Origin: Nocardioides sp. | Lineage (GTDB): Bacteria; Actinomycetota; Actinomycetes; Propionibacteriales; Nocardioidaceae | Assembly (NCBI RefSeq): GCF_030019515.1 | Contig: NZ_JASEEQ010000002.1 | Coordinates: forward strand, 186,001-250,000 | Reading direction: 5' to 3' | DNA length: 64,000 nucleotides | Shown here: one piece after another, positions 45,693 to 57,022 of the stretch | Layout of the letters: every line of letters starts with the position of its first letter | Position numbering within the stretch: position 1 is the first letter of the stretch | Program-made: the position numbers and the translations under genes | The notes under the pieces: model-generated | What the model saw: only the letters and a program-made list of their open reading frames with translations | Database searches by the model: none | Told to the model about the DNA's origin: nothing

Positions 45693-46397
45693 CTACTTGA
45701 ACCGAGGTCTCGATCCGAGGACCGCGGAGCCGATCCGCACGTGTGTCGCGCCGGTGCGGACGGCGTCCTCCAGGTCGGCGCTCATGCCGGCCGAGAGCCA
45801 GCTCGCGTCGGGCCGATCGAGCAGGAAGTCGCGGCGGAGGTCGGCCAGCCTCGCGAACGCCGCGGCCGGGTCCTCCCCGAGCGGAGCGACCGCCATCAGG
45901 CCCCGCAGCCGCAGCCCCGCGGCCTCCTCGACCGCGGCGGCGAGGACGGGCAGCTCGCCCGGGTCGGCGCCGGAGCGGCCCTCCGCGCCGGGCGGGTCGA
46001 GGCTGACCTGGAGGAGCACGTCGACGGGCTCGCTGCGCCGCTCGGCGCCTCGGTCCAGCGGCGCGACGAGCTTGAGCCGGTCGAGGGACTCGACGACGTC
46101 GGCGTACCCGGCGACCGCGGCGGCCTTGTTGCTCTGCAGGCCGCCGATGAAGTGCCAGCGCAGGTCGAGGTCGGCACATTCCGCCGCCTTGGCCTCGGCC
46201 TCCTGGTGGCGGTTCTCGCCGACATCGGTGACACCGAGCTCCGCGAGGAGTCGCACGTCGGAGGCCGGGAAGAACTTGGTGACGACGACGAGCCGGACCT
46301 CGGCGGGGTCGCGCCCCGCGTCGGCGCAGGCGGCGGCGATCCGGCCGCGGACCGTCTCGAGGTTGCCGGCGAGCTGGTCGCGGCGGGTGGCGCTCAT
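45693..46397 (-). CDS. yggS: PLP-homeostasis protein YggS
   Basis: Pyridoxal phosphate carrier protein (alanine-racemase-like barrel) involved in B6 and amino-acid homeostasis. The PLP lysine is K41 in [29 protein letters not shown] and [20 protein letters not shown] are hallmark stretches, and [12 protein letters not shown] and [20 protein letters not shown], then RIGSAVLG, hold the phosphate loop. Length 234. It overlaps yfiH by four bases (ATGA) in its usual place between ftsZ and sepF. Confidence 0.94.
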   Translation of the reverse strand: MSATRRDQLAGNLETVRGRIAAACADAGRDPAEVRLVVVTKFFPASDVRLLAELGVTDVGENRHQEAEAKAAECADLDLRWHFIGGLQSNKAAAVAGYADVVESLDRLKLVAPLDRGAERRSEPVDVLLQVSLDPPGAEGRSGADPGELPVLAAAVEEAAGLRLRGLMAVAPLGEDPAAAFARLADLRRDFLLDRPDASWLSAGMSADLEDAVRTGATHVRIGSAVLGSRPRFK

Positions 46398-47089
46398 GCC
46401 GCCCTCCAGACCACGCCGGCGAGCCGGCCTGCGGCGGCTCCGTCGCGGCGGTGGGAGTGCAGGACGGGCAGCTCGCGGGTGCAGCCGCCGACCTCGACGA
46501 CCGAGCAGCCGGCGGCCTCCAGCTGGCTCCGGACCCCCGCGCCGAGGTCGAGGGCCGGCGTGCCCCAGCTGGTCGTGGCCCAGGTGGGCGGCACCGCGGC
46601 CGCGACCTCGTCGCGCAGCTGCGCCGGGACCTCGTAGCAGGCGCCGCAGATGTGCGGTCCCAGCCAGGCCCGGACCTGGCCGGCGCCCAGGGCGCGGAGC
46701 CGGTCCAGCGCGGCCGTGACGACGCCGCGACGGACACCCTCCCGGCCGGCGTGCACGGCGCCGATCAGGCCGGTGTCGGCCGCCAGCAGCACCGGGACGC
46801 AGTCGGCGGCCCGGGCCAGCAGCGCCCGGCCGGGCTCCGCGGTGAGCAGCGCGTCGACGTGCGGGTCCCACGTCGGTGCGCGCCAGTCCTCGACCAGCAG
46901 CACCTCGGCACCGTGCACCTGGTGCATGAGGTACGGCGTCGCCCCGGTCGCGGCGGCCACCTCGGCCAGCGCGGCCTCGCGCACCGCGGGTGCGGCGAGG
47001 TCGCCGAGGTCGAGGCGCCGCTCGGTGAACCCGACCGACACCGTGCCCACCGGTCCCCAGGACACGGTGTCGCGGTAGAGGAACGTCAC
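46394..47089 (-). CDS. yfiH: Laccase-domain/purine nucleoside phosphorylase-like protein (YfiH family)
   Basis: Zinc-dependent multicopper-oxidase-like fold of the DUF152 family, shown in other bacteria to act as an adenosine or purine nucleosidase, or to edit peptidoglycan precursors. Metal residues are H56 and H59 in [12 protein letters not shown]97 in [10 protein letters not shown] and H113 in [23 protein letters not shown] is the typical C-terminal element. Length 231. The GTG at 47089 overlaps the ftsZ stop as GTGA, so its dosage follows ftsZ. Confidence 0.92.
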   Translation of the reverse strand: MTFLYRDTVSWGPVGTVSVGFTERRLDLGDLAAPAVREAALAEVAAATGATPYLMHQVHGAEVLLVEDWRAPTWDPHVDALLTAEPGRALLARAADCVPVLLAADTGLIGAVHAGREGVRRGVVTAALDRLRALGAGQVRAWLGPHICGACYEVPAQLRDEVAAAVPPTWATTSWGTPALDLGAGVRSQLEAAGCSVVEVGGCTRELPVLHSHRRDGAAAGRLAGVVWRAA

Positions 47090-48294
47090 TTCAGGAAGTC
47101 GGGGATGTCCAGGTCGTCATCGTCGAACTGGACCTGCCGGGGCGCGGGCCGGGTCGCTGCGTCGGGGGTGGTGCCGCCCTGGGGGCGCGACTGGGTGCCG
47201 GCCGGCACCTTCTCCTTCCTCTCGGCGTCGTCCGAGCCCGCGGCGATCGCCTGCGCGGCGGCCCGGGTCTCCTGCTGGCTCTGCAGCGGGGCCGGGGCCT
47301 GCTTGGGCTCCCGGCGCAGCACGGTGCCCTCGCCGGTGCGCTTGGGCATCCCGCCGTCGAACCCGGCCGCGATCACCGTCACCCGGACCTCGTCGCCGAG
47401 GGCGTCGTCGATGGTCGCGCCGAAGATGATGTTGGCCTCGGCGTGCACGGCCTCGGCGACCAGCGCCGCGGCCTCGTTGATCTCGAACAGCCCGAGGTCG
47501 GAGCCACCGGCGATCGAGAGCAGCACGCCGTGGGCCCCGTCGATGCTGGCCTCGAGCAGCGGGCTGGAGACGGCCATCTCGGCGGCGGCCACGGACCGGT
47601 CCTCGCCGCGCGCCGAGCCGATGCCCATCAGCGCCGACCCGGCGTTGGACATCACCGACTTCACGTCGGCGAAGTCGAGGTTGATCAGGCCGGGGGTCGT
47701 GATCAGGTCCGTGATGCCGGAGACGCCCTGGAGCAGCACCTGGTCGGCCTGCTTGAAGGCGTCGAGGACGGAGACGTTGCGGTCGCTGATCGAGAGCAGC
47801 CGGTCGTTCGGGATCACGATCAGGGTGTCGACCTCCTCGCGCAGGCCCGCGATGCCCTCCTCGGCGGAGTTGGCACGGCGCCGGCCCTCGAACGCGAACG
47901 GCCGCGTCACGACGCCGATCGTCAGCGCCCCGAGCGAGCGGGCGATCCGGGCCACGACGGGCGCGCCGCCGGTGCCGGTGCCGCCGCCCTCGCCGGCGGT
48001 GACGAAGACCATGTCGGCACCCTTGATCACCTCCTCGATCTCGTCGGCGTGGTCCTCGGCGGCCCGGGCCCCGACCTCGGGGTTGGCGCCCGCGCCGAGG
48101 CCGCGGGTCAGCTCGCGGCCGATGTCGAGCTTGACGTCGGCGTCGCTCATCAGGAGGGCCTGGGCGTCGGTGTTGATCGCGATGAACTCGACGCCCTTGA
48201 GGCCGACCTCGATCATCCGGTTGACGGCGTTGACACCACCACCACCGATGCCCACGACCTTGATGATGGCCAGGTAGTTCTGCGCTGCTGCCAC
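47086..48294 (-). CDS. ftsZ: Cell division protein FtsZ
   Basis: Tubulin-like GTPase that forms the Z ring. The GTP-binding G-box is GGGTGTG (103-109) in [17 protein letters not shown]; the T7 loop is [35 protein letters not shown] opens the fold. An Ala/Gln/Pro-rich linker (about 318-385) leads to the conserved C-terminal tail [12 protein letters not shown] that binds partners such as SepF. The GTG at 48294 gives [13 protein letters not shown]. Length 402. It is preceded by a 310-base gap with promoter-like elements and followed by yfiH-yggS-sepF. Confidence 0.97.
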   Translation of the reverse strand: MAAAQNYLAIIKVVGIGGGGVNAVNRMIEVGLKGVEFIAINTDAQALLMSDADVKLDIGRELTRGLGAGANPEVGARAAEDHADEIEEVIKGADMVFVTAGEGGGTGTGGAPVVARIARSLGALTIGVVTRPFAFEGRRRANSAEEGIAGLREEVDTLIVIPNDRLLSISDRNVSVLDAFKQADQVLLQGVSGITDLITTPGLINLDFADVKSVMSNAGSALMGIGSARGEDRSVAAAEMAVSSPLLEASIDGAHGVLLSIAGGSDLGLFEINEAAALVAEAVHAEANIIFGATIDDALGDEVRVTVIAAGFDGGMPKRTGEGTVLRREPKQAPAPLQSQQETRAAAQAIAAGSDDAERKEKVPAGTQSRPQGGTTPDAATRPAPRQVQFDDDDLDIPDFLK

Positions 48295-48604
48295 GGCGGA
48301 TTCGCCTCTCGCTGCTCGGGTACGGGTGCTCTGCGGATGGTCTGTGCGGATGGTCTGTGCGGGTGGTGCTGCGGGTCTGCGGATCTGCGTCGGGGAAGCG
48401 GCTCGGTGTGGCGGAACTCTTACCCTCAGGCTGAGGGTTATAGTTATGTCAACCTCGCCGTGGTCACGACCTTAGGCAGCGCAGCCGCCCGATCGGTGGC
48501 GACACGCCCACACGACCTCGACCCGCGCGAAAGTTCGGGTCGCTCCACCACCGCCGACCCGCAGGCCCCCGCCGAGCCGAGACGCCGCGATCAGCCCACC
48601 GGAC
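48295..48604 (-). promoter_or_regulatory. ftsZ promoter region with palindrome and 13-bp tandem repeat
   Basis: No gene lies here. On the minus strand TTGACA (48447-48452) and TATAAC (48437-48442) occur close together, followed by the palindrome ACCCTCA-GCC-TGAGGGT (48422-48438). Nearer ftsZ a 13-bp unit (plus strand TGCGGATGGTCTG) is repeated at 48332-48344 and 48345-48357 with a partial third copy to 48370. The TTGACA-TATAAC spacing is too short for one promoter, so two alternatives or a regulator site are likely. Confidence 0.55.
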
Positions 48605-49351
48605 TCAGCCGCTGGTGGTCGGCTGCCCGGGCACGCTCACGTCGTAGTGCTGCGCCTTCCGGGCGGCCAGCAGGTCGGCGACCACCCGCGCCTTGAGCTC
48701 GGAGTCCTCGGCGCTCCCCCACTCCACGGTCCGCCCGTCGTGCAGCTGGAGTGAGATCTCGTCGATCGTCGACGCCTCGACGTGATCGACCCGGGCGCGC
48801 AGGTCGGCGGGCAGCGCGGAGACGACGAGCGCCGCCTCGCGCAGGGCCTCGCTCCCGGTCGTGGCGCCGGTCTCGACCCGGGGCAGCTCGGGCGGGGCCT
48901 GGGCGTAGTCGCGGAAGACGACGCCGTCGGCGTCCATCCCCTGCAGCCGGCCGCCGATCTCGACGACGGCGACCGCGACCCGCTCCTCCACCTCGACCAG
49001 CACCTGGTCGGGCCACTTCCGCGAGACGTCGGCGGAGCGTACGGCGGCCAGCGCCTCGACCCGCGCGCGGACCCGGTCCAGGTCGACGCGCGCGAGCGGC
49101 TCGCCCTGCGGCACCGCCGCGGCCTGGCGGACCTGGGTGGCGCTGAGCAGGCCGACCCCCTCGACCTCGACGCCCGCCACCGACAGCCAACTGGAGAAGT
49201 ACACGAGCCAGAGTCCGCCGCCCACGACCGCGACCAGCGCGACCACGGCGACGAGGTACCGCCACGCCAGCCAGCGCCGGGCCCACTGTCGGCGCGCGAA
49301 CCGGCGCCGGCTGCGGTCGGCGGGGTCTCGCCCAGGCATCCGGCTAGCCAT
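48605..49351 (-). CDS. ftsQ: Cell division protein FtsQ
   Basis: Bitopic divisome protein linking FtsB/FtsL to the ring. A basic cytoplasmic tail (RSRRRFARRQWARRWLAWR) precedes one membrane span (YLVAVVALVAVVGGGLWLVY). The POTRA domain follows (WLSVAGVEVEGVGLLSATQV; VRARVEALAAVRSADVSRKW) with the beta domain PDQVLVEVEERVAVAVVEIG. The ATG at 49351 has GGAG 7 bases upstream and overlaps murC by 8 bases; an ATG at 49339 is possible. Length 248. A full promoter region separates it from ftsZ. Confidence 0.94.
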   Translation of the reverse strand: MASRMPGRDPADRSRRRFARRQWARRWLAWRYLVAVVALVAVVGGGLWLVYFSSWLSVAGVEVEGVGLLSATQVRQAAAVPQGEPLARVDLDRVRARVEALAAVRSADVSRKWPDQVLVEVEERVAVAVVEIGGRLQGMDADGVVFRDYAQAPPELPRVETGATTGSEALREAALVVSALPADLRARVDHVEASTIDEISLQLHDGRTVEWGSAEDSELKARVVADLLAARKAQHYDVSVPGQPTTSG

Positions 49352-50684
49352 CCAGCAGCTCCAGGACCCGGGGCCCGATCCCGGTGATGGTCCCGGCTCC
49401 CAGGGTGAGCACCAGGTCGCCGGGCCGGGCCCGGGCGACGAGCTCGGCCGCCACCGCGTCGAAGGTGGGGACGTAGGCGACGTGCTCGGCGGGCAGGGGC
49501 ACCGCGGCCGCGACCACCGCACCGGTCACCTCGGGGTCGGGGTCCTCGCGCGCGAGGTAGACGTCGAGCACGACGACCTCGTCCGCGGCGCCGAGCGCCT
49601 CCCCCATCGCCGTGCCGAAGATCCGCGTGCGCGAGACCAGGTGGGGTTGGAAGGCGACGACGACCCGACCCGACCCGGCGATCGCCCGCGCGGACTGCAG
49701 GTCGCCCGCGATCTCGGTCGGGTGGTGGGCGTAGCTGTCGTAGACCCGCACTCCCCCGGCCTCGCCCTTGCGCTCCATGCGCCTCTTGGTGCCGGTGTAC
49801 GACGCGAGGCCGCGGGTCAGGTCGTCGGCGTCGTACCCCAGCTCGACGCCGGCGGCCAGCGCGGCCAGCGCGTCGGCGAGGTAGTGGTCCCCCGGCGACC
49901 AGAGGGTGACGCCGTCGAGCGCGCCGGCGTCCCGTGCCGACACGGTCACCACCCGGCGGCCGGACGCGCGGTGCCGCTCGGCCAGTGCGGCCGCACCGGG
50001 GTCGTCGGCCACGCAGACCAGGAAGCCGTCCGGGTCGACGGTGTCGGCGAACTCGTCGAACGCCGCGGCGTAGGCCTCGGCGGTCCCCCACTGGTCGAGG
50101 TGGTCGGCCTCGATGTTCGTGACCACCGCCGCGTAGGGCGAGTAGTGCAGGAACGCGCCGTCGCTCTCGTCGGCCTCGGCGACGAACAGCTCGCCGGCGC
50201 CCTCGGCCGCGTTGACCCCCGTCGCGGCCAGGTCGCCGCCGATGGCGTACGTCGGGTCCGCTCCGGCAGCCTGCAGCGCGACGGTGAGCAGCGAGGTCGT
50301 GGTGGTCTTGCCGTGCGTGCCGGCGACCGCGACCACGCGGCGCCCGGCCATCACCGAGGCCAGCGCCGCCGAGCGCGGCAGCACCCGCAGGCCCTGCCGC
50401 ACGGCCTCGGCGTACTCGGGGTTGTCCTCGCGCACGGCGGTCGAGACCACGAGCGTGTCGACGTCGTGGACGTGGGCCGCCTCGTGCCCGAGGTGCACCC
50501 GCGCGCCCAGCTCCCGCAGCGCCTCCAGGGTCGGGGAGTCGGTGCCGTCGCTGCCGCTGACCGGGATGCCGCGGGCCAGCATGATGCGGGCGATCCCGGA
50601 GAGCCCGGCGCCGCCGATGCCGACGAAGTGGACCCGTCCGAGCCGGTCCGCGGGCAGCACCTCGTCGGGGACGGGCACCCTCAT
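49344..50684 (-). CDS. murC: UDP-N-acetylmuramate-L-alanine ligase
   Basis: First Mur ligase, adding L-Ala to UDP-MurNAc with [23 protein letters not shown] opens the N-terminal UDP domain and GTHGKTTT (122-129) is the P-loop. [13 protein letters not shown] is the central conserved block and [19 protein letters not shown] marks the C-terminal domain. Length 446. It overlaps murG (ATGA) and ftsQ. Confidence 0.97.
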   Translation of the reverse strand: MRVPVPDEVLPADRLGRVHFVGIGGAGLSGIARIMLARGIPVSGSDGTDSPTLEALRELGARVHLGHEAAHVHDVDTLVVSTAVREDNPEYAEAVRQGLRVLPRSAALASVMAGRRVVAVAGTHGKTTTTSLLTVALQAAGADPTYAIGGDLAATGVNAAEGAGELFVAEADESDGAFLHYSPYAAVVTNIEADHLDQWGTAEAYAAAFDEFADTVDPDGFLVCVADDPGAAALAERHRASGRRVVTVSARDAGALDGVTLWSPGDHYLADALAALAAGVELGYDADDLTRGLASYTGTKRRMERKGEAGGVRVYDSYAHHPTEIAGDLQSARAIAGSGRVVVAFQPHLVSRTRIFGTAMGEALGAADEVVVLDVYLAREDPDPEVTGAVVAAAVPLPAEHVAYVPTFDAVAAELVARARPGDLVLTLGAGTITGIGPRVLELLDG

Positions 50685-51784
50685 CGTGGCGCCGACCCTT
50701 CTCGGCCGGTCTCGAGGACGATCCGCGCGACCTTCTCGTCGGCGTCGCGCGGGATCACCGCGGCCGCGGCCGCTCCCATCGCCGCCAGCCGGTCGGCGTC
50801 GGCGGCCAGGTGCGGGACGGTGCCGACGACCCAGTCGGTCGTGAGGTCCGCGTCATCGACGAGGATCCCGCCGCCGGCCGCGACGACGGCCTCGGCGTTC
50901 CTGCGCTGCTCGCCGTTGCCGATCGGCAACGGGACGTAGACCGCCGGCAGCCCGACGGCCGCGGCCTCGGTCACGCTGTTGGCGCCGGCCCGGCAGATCG
51001 CGAGGTCGGCCGCGGCGAACGCCAGGTCCATCCGGTCGATGTACTCCACCACGACGTAGGGGACGTCGGTCTCCCCAGAGTCCGGCACCGCAGGAGCGGC
51101 GCCGCCGTGCTTGCCCTCGGCGTGCAGCACCTGCACGCCCGCTGCGGCCAAGGCAGCGGCGGCACCGGACACGGCCTGGTTGAGCCGGCGCGCACCCTGG
51201 GAGCCGCCCGTGACCAGGAGCGTGGGGCGGTCGGGGTCGAGGCCGAAGAACTCGCGCGCCTCGGCACGACGCGCCGCGCGGTCGAGCCCGGAGATCATCG
51301 GCCGGATCGGCAACCCGACGTATTCGGCCCGGCGCAGCGGGGTGTCGGGAAAGCTCACCAGCACCCGCTGCGCGAAGCGAGCACCGGCCTTGTTGGCCAG
51401 GCCCGGCACGGTGTTCTGCTCGTGGATCACCAGCGGGACCTGTCCCTTGCGGACCGCGAGGTAGAGCGGCATCGAGACGTAGCCGCCGTAGCCCACCACG
51501 ACGTCGGGACGCACCCGGTCGAGCACCGCCCGGGTCTCTCGGACCGCGGCACGGAGCCGGACCGGGACCTTGAAGAGGTCGGCGCTCGGCTTGCGCGGCA
51601 GCGGCACCGGTGGGATCAGCTCGAGCGGGTAGCCGGCCTCGGGCACCACCTTGTTCTCCAGCCCGCGCGGGGTGCCGAGACAGGTGATCTCGACGTCGGG
51701 CTCGAGCCGGCGGAGGGCGTCGGCGGTGGCGAGCAGGGGCGAGGTGTGGCCGGCGGTGCCGCCGCCGGCGAGGAGAACGCGCAT
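50681..51784 (-). CDS. murG: UDP-N-acetylglucosamine-undecaprenyl-PP-MurNAc-pentapeptide GlcNAc transferase
   Basis: Peripheral membrane glycosyltransferase that makes lipid II from lipid I. GGGTAGH (7-13) is the N-terminal phosphate loop, [20 protein letters not shown] the acceptor region and [18 protein letters not shown] the UDP-GlcNAc domain, with [20 protein letters not shown] later. VSMPLYLAV is the membrane-facing loop. Length 367. Its end overlaps murC; its ATG lies 10 bases after the ftsW stop. Confidence 0.97.
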   Translation of the reverse strand: MRVLLAGGGTAGHTSPLLATADALRRLEPDVEITCLGTPRGLENKVVPEAGYPLELIPPVPLPRKPSADLFKVPVRLRAAVRETRAVLDRVRPDVVVGYGGYVSMPLYLAVRKGQVPLVIHEQNTVPGLANKAGARFAQRVLVSFPDTPLRRAEYVGLPIRPMISGLDRAARRAEAREFFGLDPDRPTLLVTGGSQGARRLNQAVSGAAAALAAAGVQVLHAEGKHGGAAPAVPDSGETDVPYVVVEYIDRMDLAFAAADLAICRAGANSVTEAAAVGLPAVYVPLPIGNGEQRRNAEAVVAAGGGILVDDADLTTDWVVGTVPHLAADADRLAAMGAAAAAVIPRDADEKVARIVLETGREGSAPR

Positions 51785-51794
51785 CGCAGCAACC

Positions 51795-53048
51795 TTAGGA
51801 GAGCCGGCCCGCCGAGAGCCCGGCGGAGCGGGCCTTCTTGCGCTGGGCCAGGGCGCGGGCGGCCTCCGGCTCGCGCCGCGCGAACCCGATGAGCAGCCCG
51901 AGCGCGACCAGGGACGGCACCAGCGCCGAGCCGCCGTAGGAGACCAGCGGGAGCGGGATGCCGATCACCGGCAGCAGCGCGAGCACCATGCCGACGTTGA
52001 TGATCATCTGCCCGAGCAGCCACACCACGATGCCGAACGTCGTGTAGCGCACGAACGCGTCCTGGGTGTGCGCGGCGACCCGGACCGCGGCGTAGGCGAT
52101 GGTGAGGAACAGCGCGATCACCAGCAGGGTCCCGACCAGGCCGAGCTCCTCGCCGAGCACGGCGAAGATGAAGTCGGTGTGCGCCTCGGGCAGGTTGCCC
52201 CACTTCTGCTGGCTGGCGCCGATCCCCTGCCCGAAGACGCCGCCGTGCGAGAGCGCGTAGAGGCCGTGCGCGGGCTGCCAGCCGGCGTTGTGGAAGTCCT
52301 TGAACGGGTCGGCGAAGTTCGTCAGCCGCTCCCGCCGCTCGGGGCTCGTCGAGGCCAGCCAGATCGCGACCACGCCGACGACGGTCAGCGCGACCGAGAA
52401 CAGGCGGCCGGGCGCGCCCACCACCCAGAGCATCGCGAGCAGGATCGCCATCAGCACCAGCGCCGTGCCGAGGTCGTGGCCGAGGACCACCAGCCCGACC
52501 ACCAGGAGCATGCCGGGCACGACCGGGACGAAGACCTCGTGCAGGCTCCGGAGCCGCTTCTCCTTGAGCGCATAGACGTGGGCGGCCCACAGCACGATCG
52601 AGAGCTTCGCGATCTCCGCGGGCTGCACCACGAACGGCCCGACCCCGAGCCAGTTCGTGTTGCCGTTGACGGTGCGGCCCAGGCCCAGCTGGGTCAGCGC
52701 GAGCAGCACGATCGAGACGATCAGCGCCAGCCAGGCGAACCGGCGCAGTGCCGAGTGCGGCAGCCGGGACGCGATCCACGCGCAGGGGATGCCGATCAGC
52801 ACCCAGAGCAGCTGGCGCTCGACCACGGCGTAGGAGCTGCCGTTCTTCTCGTAGGAGTACACGCTCGAGGCGCTGAGCACCATGATCAGCCCGATGGTCA
52901 GCAGCAGCGCGGAGGCGCCGAGCAGCAGGTAGTAGGCGGTCAGCGGGCGGTCCAGCGCGTGCCGGACGGCGGCGAACCAGCCACCGACCGACTGCCGACG
53001 GACCGGCCGGGCCCGCTCGACCGGGTCCAGGGGGTTCGCGGTCGTCAT
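51795..53048 (-). CDS. ftsW: Lipid II polymerase FtsW
   Basis: SEDS-family glycosyltransferase polymerising lipid II at the septum with FtsI. Ten membrane spans are evident from [20 protein letters not shown] onward. The catalytic region shows [20 protein letters not shown] and [37 protein letters not shown] and [20 protein letters not shown], then [11 protein letters not shown], are family signatures. The ATG at 53048 has a strong GGGAGG stretch upstream. Length 417. A basic tail ([10 protein letters not shown]) ends it. Confidence 0.96.
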   Translation of the reverse strand: MTTANPLDPVERARPVRRQSVGGWFAAVRHALDRPLTAYYLLLGASALLLTIGLIMVLSASSVYSYEKNGSSYAVVERQLLWVLIGIPCAWIASRLPHSALRRFAWLALIVSIVLLALTQLGLGRTVNGNTNWLGVGPFVVQPAEIAKLSIVLWAAHVYALKEKRLRSLHEVFVPVVPGMLLVVGLVVLGHDLGTALVLMAILLAMLWVVGAPGRLFSVALTVVGVVAIWLASTSPERRERLTNFADPFKDFHNAGWQPAHGLYALSHGGVFGQGIGASQQKWGNLPEAHTDFIFAVLGEELGLVGTLLVIALFLTIAYAAVRVAAHTQDAFVRYTTFGIVVWLLGQMIINVGMVLALLPVIGIPLPLVSYGGSALVPSLVALGLLIGFARREPEAARALAQRKKARSAGLSAGRLS

Positions 53049-53088
53049 GCCCACCCCCTCCCGTCGGGTCCGGTCTGCTGCGGTCGGC

Positions 53089-54555
53089 CTAGAGCCTGCG
53101 TCGTACGGCGTCGGCGAACGCGTCACCGCGCTCGGCATAGTTGGTGAACATGTCCATGGAGGCGCAGCCGGGCGCCAGCAGGACCGTGTCGCCGGGTCGG
53201 GCCAACTCGGCAGCCGCTCCGACCACGCGCTCCATGGCACGTCCACCGTGATCGCCCTCAGTCTCGCCGTCCTCGACGACGATGACGGGCACATCCGGCG
53301 CGTGTCGCGAAAGCGCCCCGGCGATGACGTCGCGGTCGCGGCCGAGCAGGACCACGCCGCGCAGCCGGTCCCGCACGGCGACCACGAGGTCGTCGAAGTG
53401 CGCCCCCTTCGCCAGGCCGCCGGCGATCCACACCACGGGGTCGTAGGCCTGCAGCGAGGACTGCGCGGCATGCGGGTTGGTCGCCTTGGAGTCGTCGACC
53501 CAGGTGACGCCGCCGGCCGATCCCACCACGGCGATCCGGTGCCCGTCGGGGTGGAAGGCTCGCAGCCCGTCGCGGACCGCCACCTGGGAGACGCCGTGGG
53601 CCCGGGCCAGGGCGGCGGCGGCGAGTGCGTTGGCGACGTTGTGGGGCGCCGCGCCGCTCGGGGAGTGCAGGGTCAGGTCGGAGATCGTGCACAGCTCGGC
53701 GGCGCTGGTGTCGCGCTGCTCGATGAAGGCCCGGTCGGCCAGCATGTCCTCGACCAGGCCGACCATGCCGACGCCGGGCATGCCGAGGGTGAACCCGACG
53801 GCGCGGGCGCCCTCGACGACGTCGGCCTCGCGGACCAGCCGCTCGGTCTCCGGGTCGGCGACGTTGTAGACGCAGGCCCGCTGGGCTCGCTCGTAGATCC
53901 GGCCCTTGTCGGCGGCGTACGCGCCGAACGAGGAGTACCAGTCGAGGTGGTCCTCCGCGAGGTTGAGGACGGCGGCGGCCTCCGCGCTCATCGAGTCGGT
54001 GTAGTGCAGCTGGAAGCTGGACAGCTCGACCGCGAGGACGTCGTACGGCTCCGGGTCCATCACGGCCTCGACGATCGGGAGGCCCACGTTGCCGACCGCG
54101 ATGCTGCGCAGCCCGGCGGCGCGCAGGATCGAGTCGAGCATCTGCACGGTGGTGGTCTTGCCGTTGGTCCCGGTGACGCACAGCCAGGGGGTGTCGTGGT
54201 CGGGGTCGCGCAGGCGCCAGGCCAGCTCGACCTCACCCCAGATCGGGATCCCCCGCGCGCGGGCCTGGGCGAGCAGCGGCGCGGTCGGCTTCCAGCCGGG
54301 CGAGGTGACCAACAGGTCGACCTCGTCGGGCAGCGTCGCGGTGGCGCCCGCCCCGAGGCGTACGTCGGCGCCGAGCACCTCGAGCAGCTCCGCCTTGGCC
54401 GGCCGGTCGCCGGCCTCGGACTCGTCGAGGGCGACCACGCTCGCGCCGAGGTGGTTGAGGTTGTCGGCGGCGGCGAAGCCGGAGACCCCGAAGCCGGCGA
54501 CGACGGCGCGGACCCCCTCCCAGGAGTCGTGGCGCCCGAGGTGATCGGGGCCCAT
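53089..54555 (-). CDS. murD: UDP-N-acetylmuramoylalanine-D-glutamate ligase
   Basis: Adds D-Glu to UDP-MurNAc-L-Ala. The ATP-binding loop is [10 protein letters not shown] (127-136), and [20 protein letters not shown] is the metal/Lys-containing block. [20 protein letters not shown] and [15 protein letters not shown] mark the C-terminal domain. The ATG at 54555 ([12 protein letters not shown]) overlaps the mraY stop by one base (TGATG). Length 488. Confidence 0.96.
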   Translation of the reverse strand: MGPDHLGRHDSWEGVRAVVAGFGVSGFAAADNLNHLGASVVALDESEAGDRPAKAELLEVLGADVRLGAGATATLPDEVDLLVTSPGWKPTAPLLAQARARGIPIWGEVELAWRLRDPDHDTPWLCVTGTNGKTTTVQMLDSILRAAGLRSIAVGNVGLPIVEAVMDPEPYDVLAVELSSFQLHYTDSMSAEAAAVLNLAEDHLDWYSSFGAYAADKGRIYERAQRACVYNVADPETERLVREADVVEGARAVGFTLGMPGVGMVGLVEDMLADRAFIEQRDTSAAELCTISDLTLHSPSGAAPHNVANALAAAALARAHGVSQVAVRDGLRAFHPDGHRIAVVGSAGGVTWVDDSKATNPHAAQSSLQAYDPVVWIAGGLAKGAHFDDLVVAVRDRLRGVVLLGRDRDVIAGALSRHAPDVPVIVVEDGETEGDHGGRAMERVVGAAAELARPGDTVLLAPGCASMDMFTNYAERGDAFADAVRRRL

Positions 54556-55649
54556 CAGATGCCCGCGACCCATTCCGCGTAGAAGACGCCCAGGCCCGCG
54601 GCGACGCAGATGCCGGTGATGATCCAGAACCGGATCACCACGGTCACCTGCTCCCAGCCGAGCATCTCGAAGTGGTGGTGGATGGGCGCGATCCGGAACA
54701 GGCGGCGACCGGTGCCGGTCACCCTCTTGGTGACCTTGAAGGTGGCGACCTGGAGCACGACCGACACCGTCTCCAGGACGAACAGCCCGCCGAGGATGAT
54801 CAGGAGCAGCTCGGTGCGGGTGAGGATCGCGAGGCCGGCGAGCGCGCCGCCGAGCGCCAGCGAGCCGGTGTCGCCCATGAAGATGGCGGCCGGGGACGCG
54901 TTCCACCACAGGAACCCGAAGCACGCGCCGGTGATGGCGGCGGCGACCACCGCCAGGTCGAGCGGGTCACGCACCTCGTAGCACAGGTTCGGCTGGTCGA
55001 GGCCGGTCTGCCCGCACCACTGGTTGTTCTGCCAGATGTTCACGAACATGTAGGCACCGAAGACCATCACGCCGGCGCCGGTGGCGAGCCCGTCGAGGCC
55101 GTCGGTCAGGTTCACGCCGTTCGAGGTGGCCGCGACGATCAGCCAGATCAGCAGCAGCACGACGACGGTCGGCAGCGTGATCCAGCCGATGTCGCGGATG
55201 AACGAGATGTGCCGGGACGCCGGCGTCTGGCCGCGGTCGTCCTCGAGCCAGGGTGACAGCGAGAGGATCCCGAAGATCAGCGCGACCACCGTGAGCCCGA
55301 TCATCTTCGCCTTGCTGCGCAGCCCGAGGCTGCGCTGCTTGGAGATCTTGATGACGTCGTCGAGGAAGCCGACCAGGCCGGTGCCGACGAACAGGAACAG
55401 CAGGAGCAGTGCCGAGGCCGTGGGCAGGTCGCCGATGATGAGCTTCGCGCCGAAGTAGCCGGCCACGGTCGCGAAGATGATGACGACGCCGCCCATCGTG
55501 GGCGTGCCGCGCTTGGTGTGGTGGCTGGTCGGTCCGTCGTCACGGATCTCCTGGCCGTACCCCAGCCTCGTGAACTGGTTGATCGCGACCCGGGTGCCGA
55601 GCAGCGAGACGAGCAGTGCCAGACCGCCTCCGAACAGGATGGCTCTCAT
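54555..55649 (-). CDS. mraY: Phospho-N-acetylmuramoyl-pentapeptide transferase
   Basis: Ten-span enzyme transferring phospho-MurNAc-pentapeptide to undecaprenyl phosphate, giving lipid [21 protein letters not shown], then [20 protein letters not shown] with the catalytic aspartates, [10 protein letters not shown] and [16 protein letters not shown] are diagnostic; [12 protein letters not shown] closes the active site. The ATG at 55649 overlaps the murF stop by four bases. Length 364. Confidence 0.97.
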   Translation of the reverse strand: MRAILFGGGLALLVSLLGTRVAINQFTRLGYGQEIRDDGPTSHHTKRGTPTMGGVVIIFATVAGYFGAKLIIGDLPTASALLLLFLFVGTGLVGFLDDVIKISKQRSLGLRSKAKMIGLTVVALIFGILSLSPWLEDDRGQTPASRHISFIRDIGWITLPTVVVLLLIWLIVAATSNGVNLTDGLDGLATGAGVMVFGAYMFVNIWQNNQWCGQTGLDQPNLCYEVRDPLDLAVVAAAITGACFGFLWWNASPAAIFMGDTGSLALGGALAGLAILTRTELLLIILGGLFVLETVSVVLQVATFKVTKRVTGTGRRLFRIAPIHHHFEMLGWEQVTVVIRFWIITGICVAAGLGVFYAEWVAGI

Positions 55650-57022
55650 CGCTCGGTTCGGTCTCCCTCCGGATAGGTGTCGAGCAGCGCGTCGGCGACC
55701 ACCCACAAGGCGACGCCGTGCGACGCCTTGACCAGGACGACGTCACCGGACACGACATTCTCATTTACCCACGTGATCGCCTCGTCGACCTCCTCGACGA
55801 CGACGACTTCGCCCCGCCAGGCGTCGACGGCCTCGAGCCCCTCGACGATCCCGCCGGCGGCGGCGCCGACGACCACGACGATGTCGGTCCCGAGCCGGGC
55901 GGCCGCCCGGCCGACCCGGACGTGCCCGTCGAAGGACTCCCGGCCCAGGTCGAGCATCTCGCCGAGCACCACGACCGTACGGCGGTGCCGGCGGCGGCCG
56001 ATGATGGCCAGCGACTCGAGCGCGGCCGTGACCGAGGCGGGGTTGGCGTTGTAGGCGTCGTTGACGACGATCAGCCCGTCCGCACGCTCGTGCATCTCCA
56101 TCCGCATCGGCGACGACGCGGTGGCCGCCGAGAGGCCGGCCGCGACGTCCTCGAGCGGGATCTCGACGGCCAGCGCCATGGTCGCGGCGGCGAGCGCGTT
56201 CTGGGCCTGGTGCAGCCCGGTCTGCTGGAGCCGGACCGGGTGCCACTCGTCGGCGTACCCGATCTCGAACGAGACCCGCCCGAGGTCGTCGACCTCGCTG
56301 CCCCGCTCGGTCACGTCGGCGCCGTCGGATCCGAACGTGAGCACTCGGGCCCGGGTCCGCGAGGTCATCTCGGCGACCAGGGCGTCCCGGGCGTTGAGCA
56401 CCGCGGTGCCCTCGGGCGCGAGCGCCGCGACGATCTCACCCTTGGCGAACGCGATCGAGTCGCGGCTGCCGAACTCGCCGATGTGCGCGGTGCCGACGTT
56501 GAGGACCGCGGCGACGTCCGGCGGCGCGATCTCGCAGAGGTGCTTGATGTGGCCGATCCGGCGCGCGCCCATCTCCAGCACCAGGAACCGGGTCTCCGCG
56601 TGGGCGCGCAGCACGGTCAGCGGCAGCCCGAGCTCGTTGTTGAAGCTGCCCGTGGTGGCCACCGTGGAGCCCGCAGCGGAGAGGACCCGGGCGAGGTAGT
56701 CCTTGGTGCCGGTCTTGCCCTGGGACCCGGTCACGGCGAGCACCTGGGCGTCCAGCCGGCGCACGACGTACGCCGCCAGCTTGCCCAGTGCCGGGATCGG
56801 GTCGCGGACGACGACCGTGGGCGCCTCGGTCGCCCGGCTGCCGAGCACCGCGTGGGCGCCGGCGGCGTAGTCGTGGCCGTCGACGTGCTCGCCCACGACC
56901 GCGACGAAGAGCCCACCCGGCACGGCCTGGCGGGAGTCGACGTAGGCGGGGGCGTCGACGACGATGTCGGGGTCGCCGACGACCGTGCCGCCGACCACCT
57001 TGGCGATCTTCCCCAGCGTCAT
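55646..57022 (-). CDS. murF: UDP-MurNAc-tripeptide-D-alanyl-D-alanine ligase
   Basis: Adds D-Ala-D-Ala to the UDP-MurNAc tripeptide. The P-loop is VTGSQGKTGTKDYLARVL with the Gln-Gly-Lys-Thr form, followed by TTGSFNNELGLPLTVL and AAVLNVGTAHIGEFGSRDSI. VNDAYNANPASVTAALESLA is the C-terminal substrate-binding block. The ATG at 57022 (MTLGKIAKVVGG) makes an ATGA overlap with murE; a GTG at 57031 is 3 codons longer. Length 458. Confidence 0.96.
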   Translation of the reverse strand: MTLGKIAKVVGGTVVGDPDIVVDAPAYVDSRQAVPGGLFVAVVGEHVDGHDYAAGAHAVLGSRATEAPTVVVRDPIPALGKLAAYVVRRLDAQVLAVTGSQGKTGTKDYLARVLSAAGSTVATTGSFNNELGLPLTVLRAHAETRFLVLEMGARRIGHIKHLCEIAPPDVAAVLNVGTAHIGEFGSRDSIAFAKGEIVAALAPEGTAVLNARDALVAEMTSRTRARVLTFGSDGADVTERGSEVDDLGRVSFEIGYADEWHPVRLQQTGLHQAQNALAAATMALAVEIPLEDVAAGLSAATASSPMRMEMHERADGLIVVNDAYNANPASVTAALESLAIIGRRRHRRTVVVLGEMLDLGRESFDGHVRVGRAAARLGTDIVVVVGAAAGGIVEGLEAVDAWRGEVVVVEEVDEAITWVNENVVSGDVVLVKASHGVALWVVADALLDTYPEGDRTER

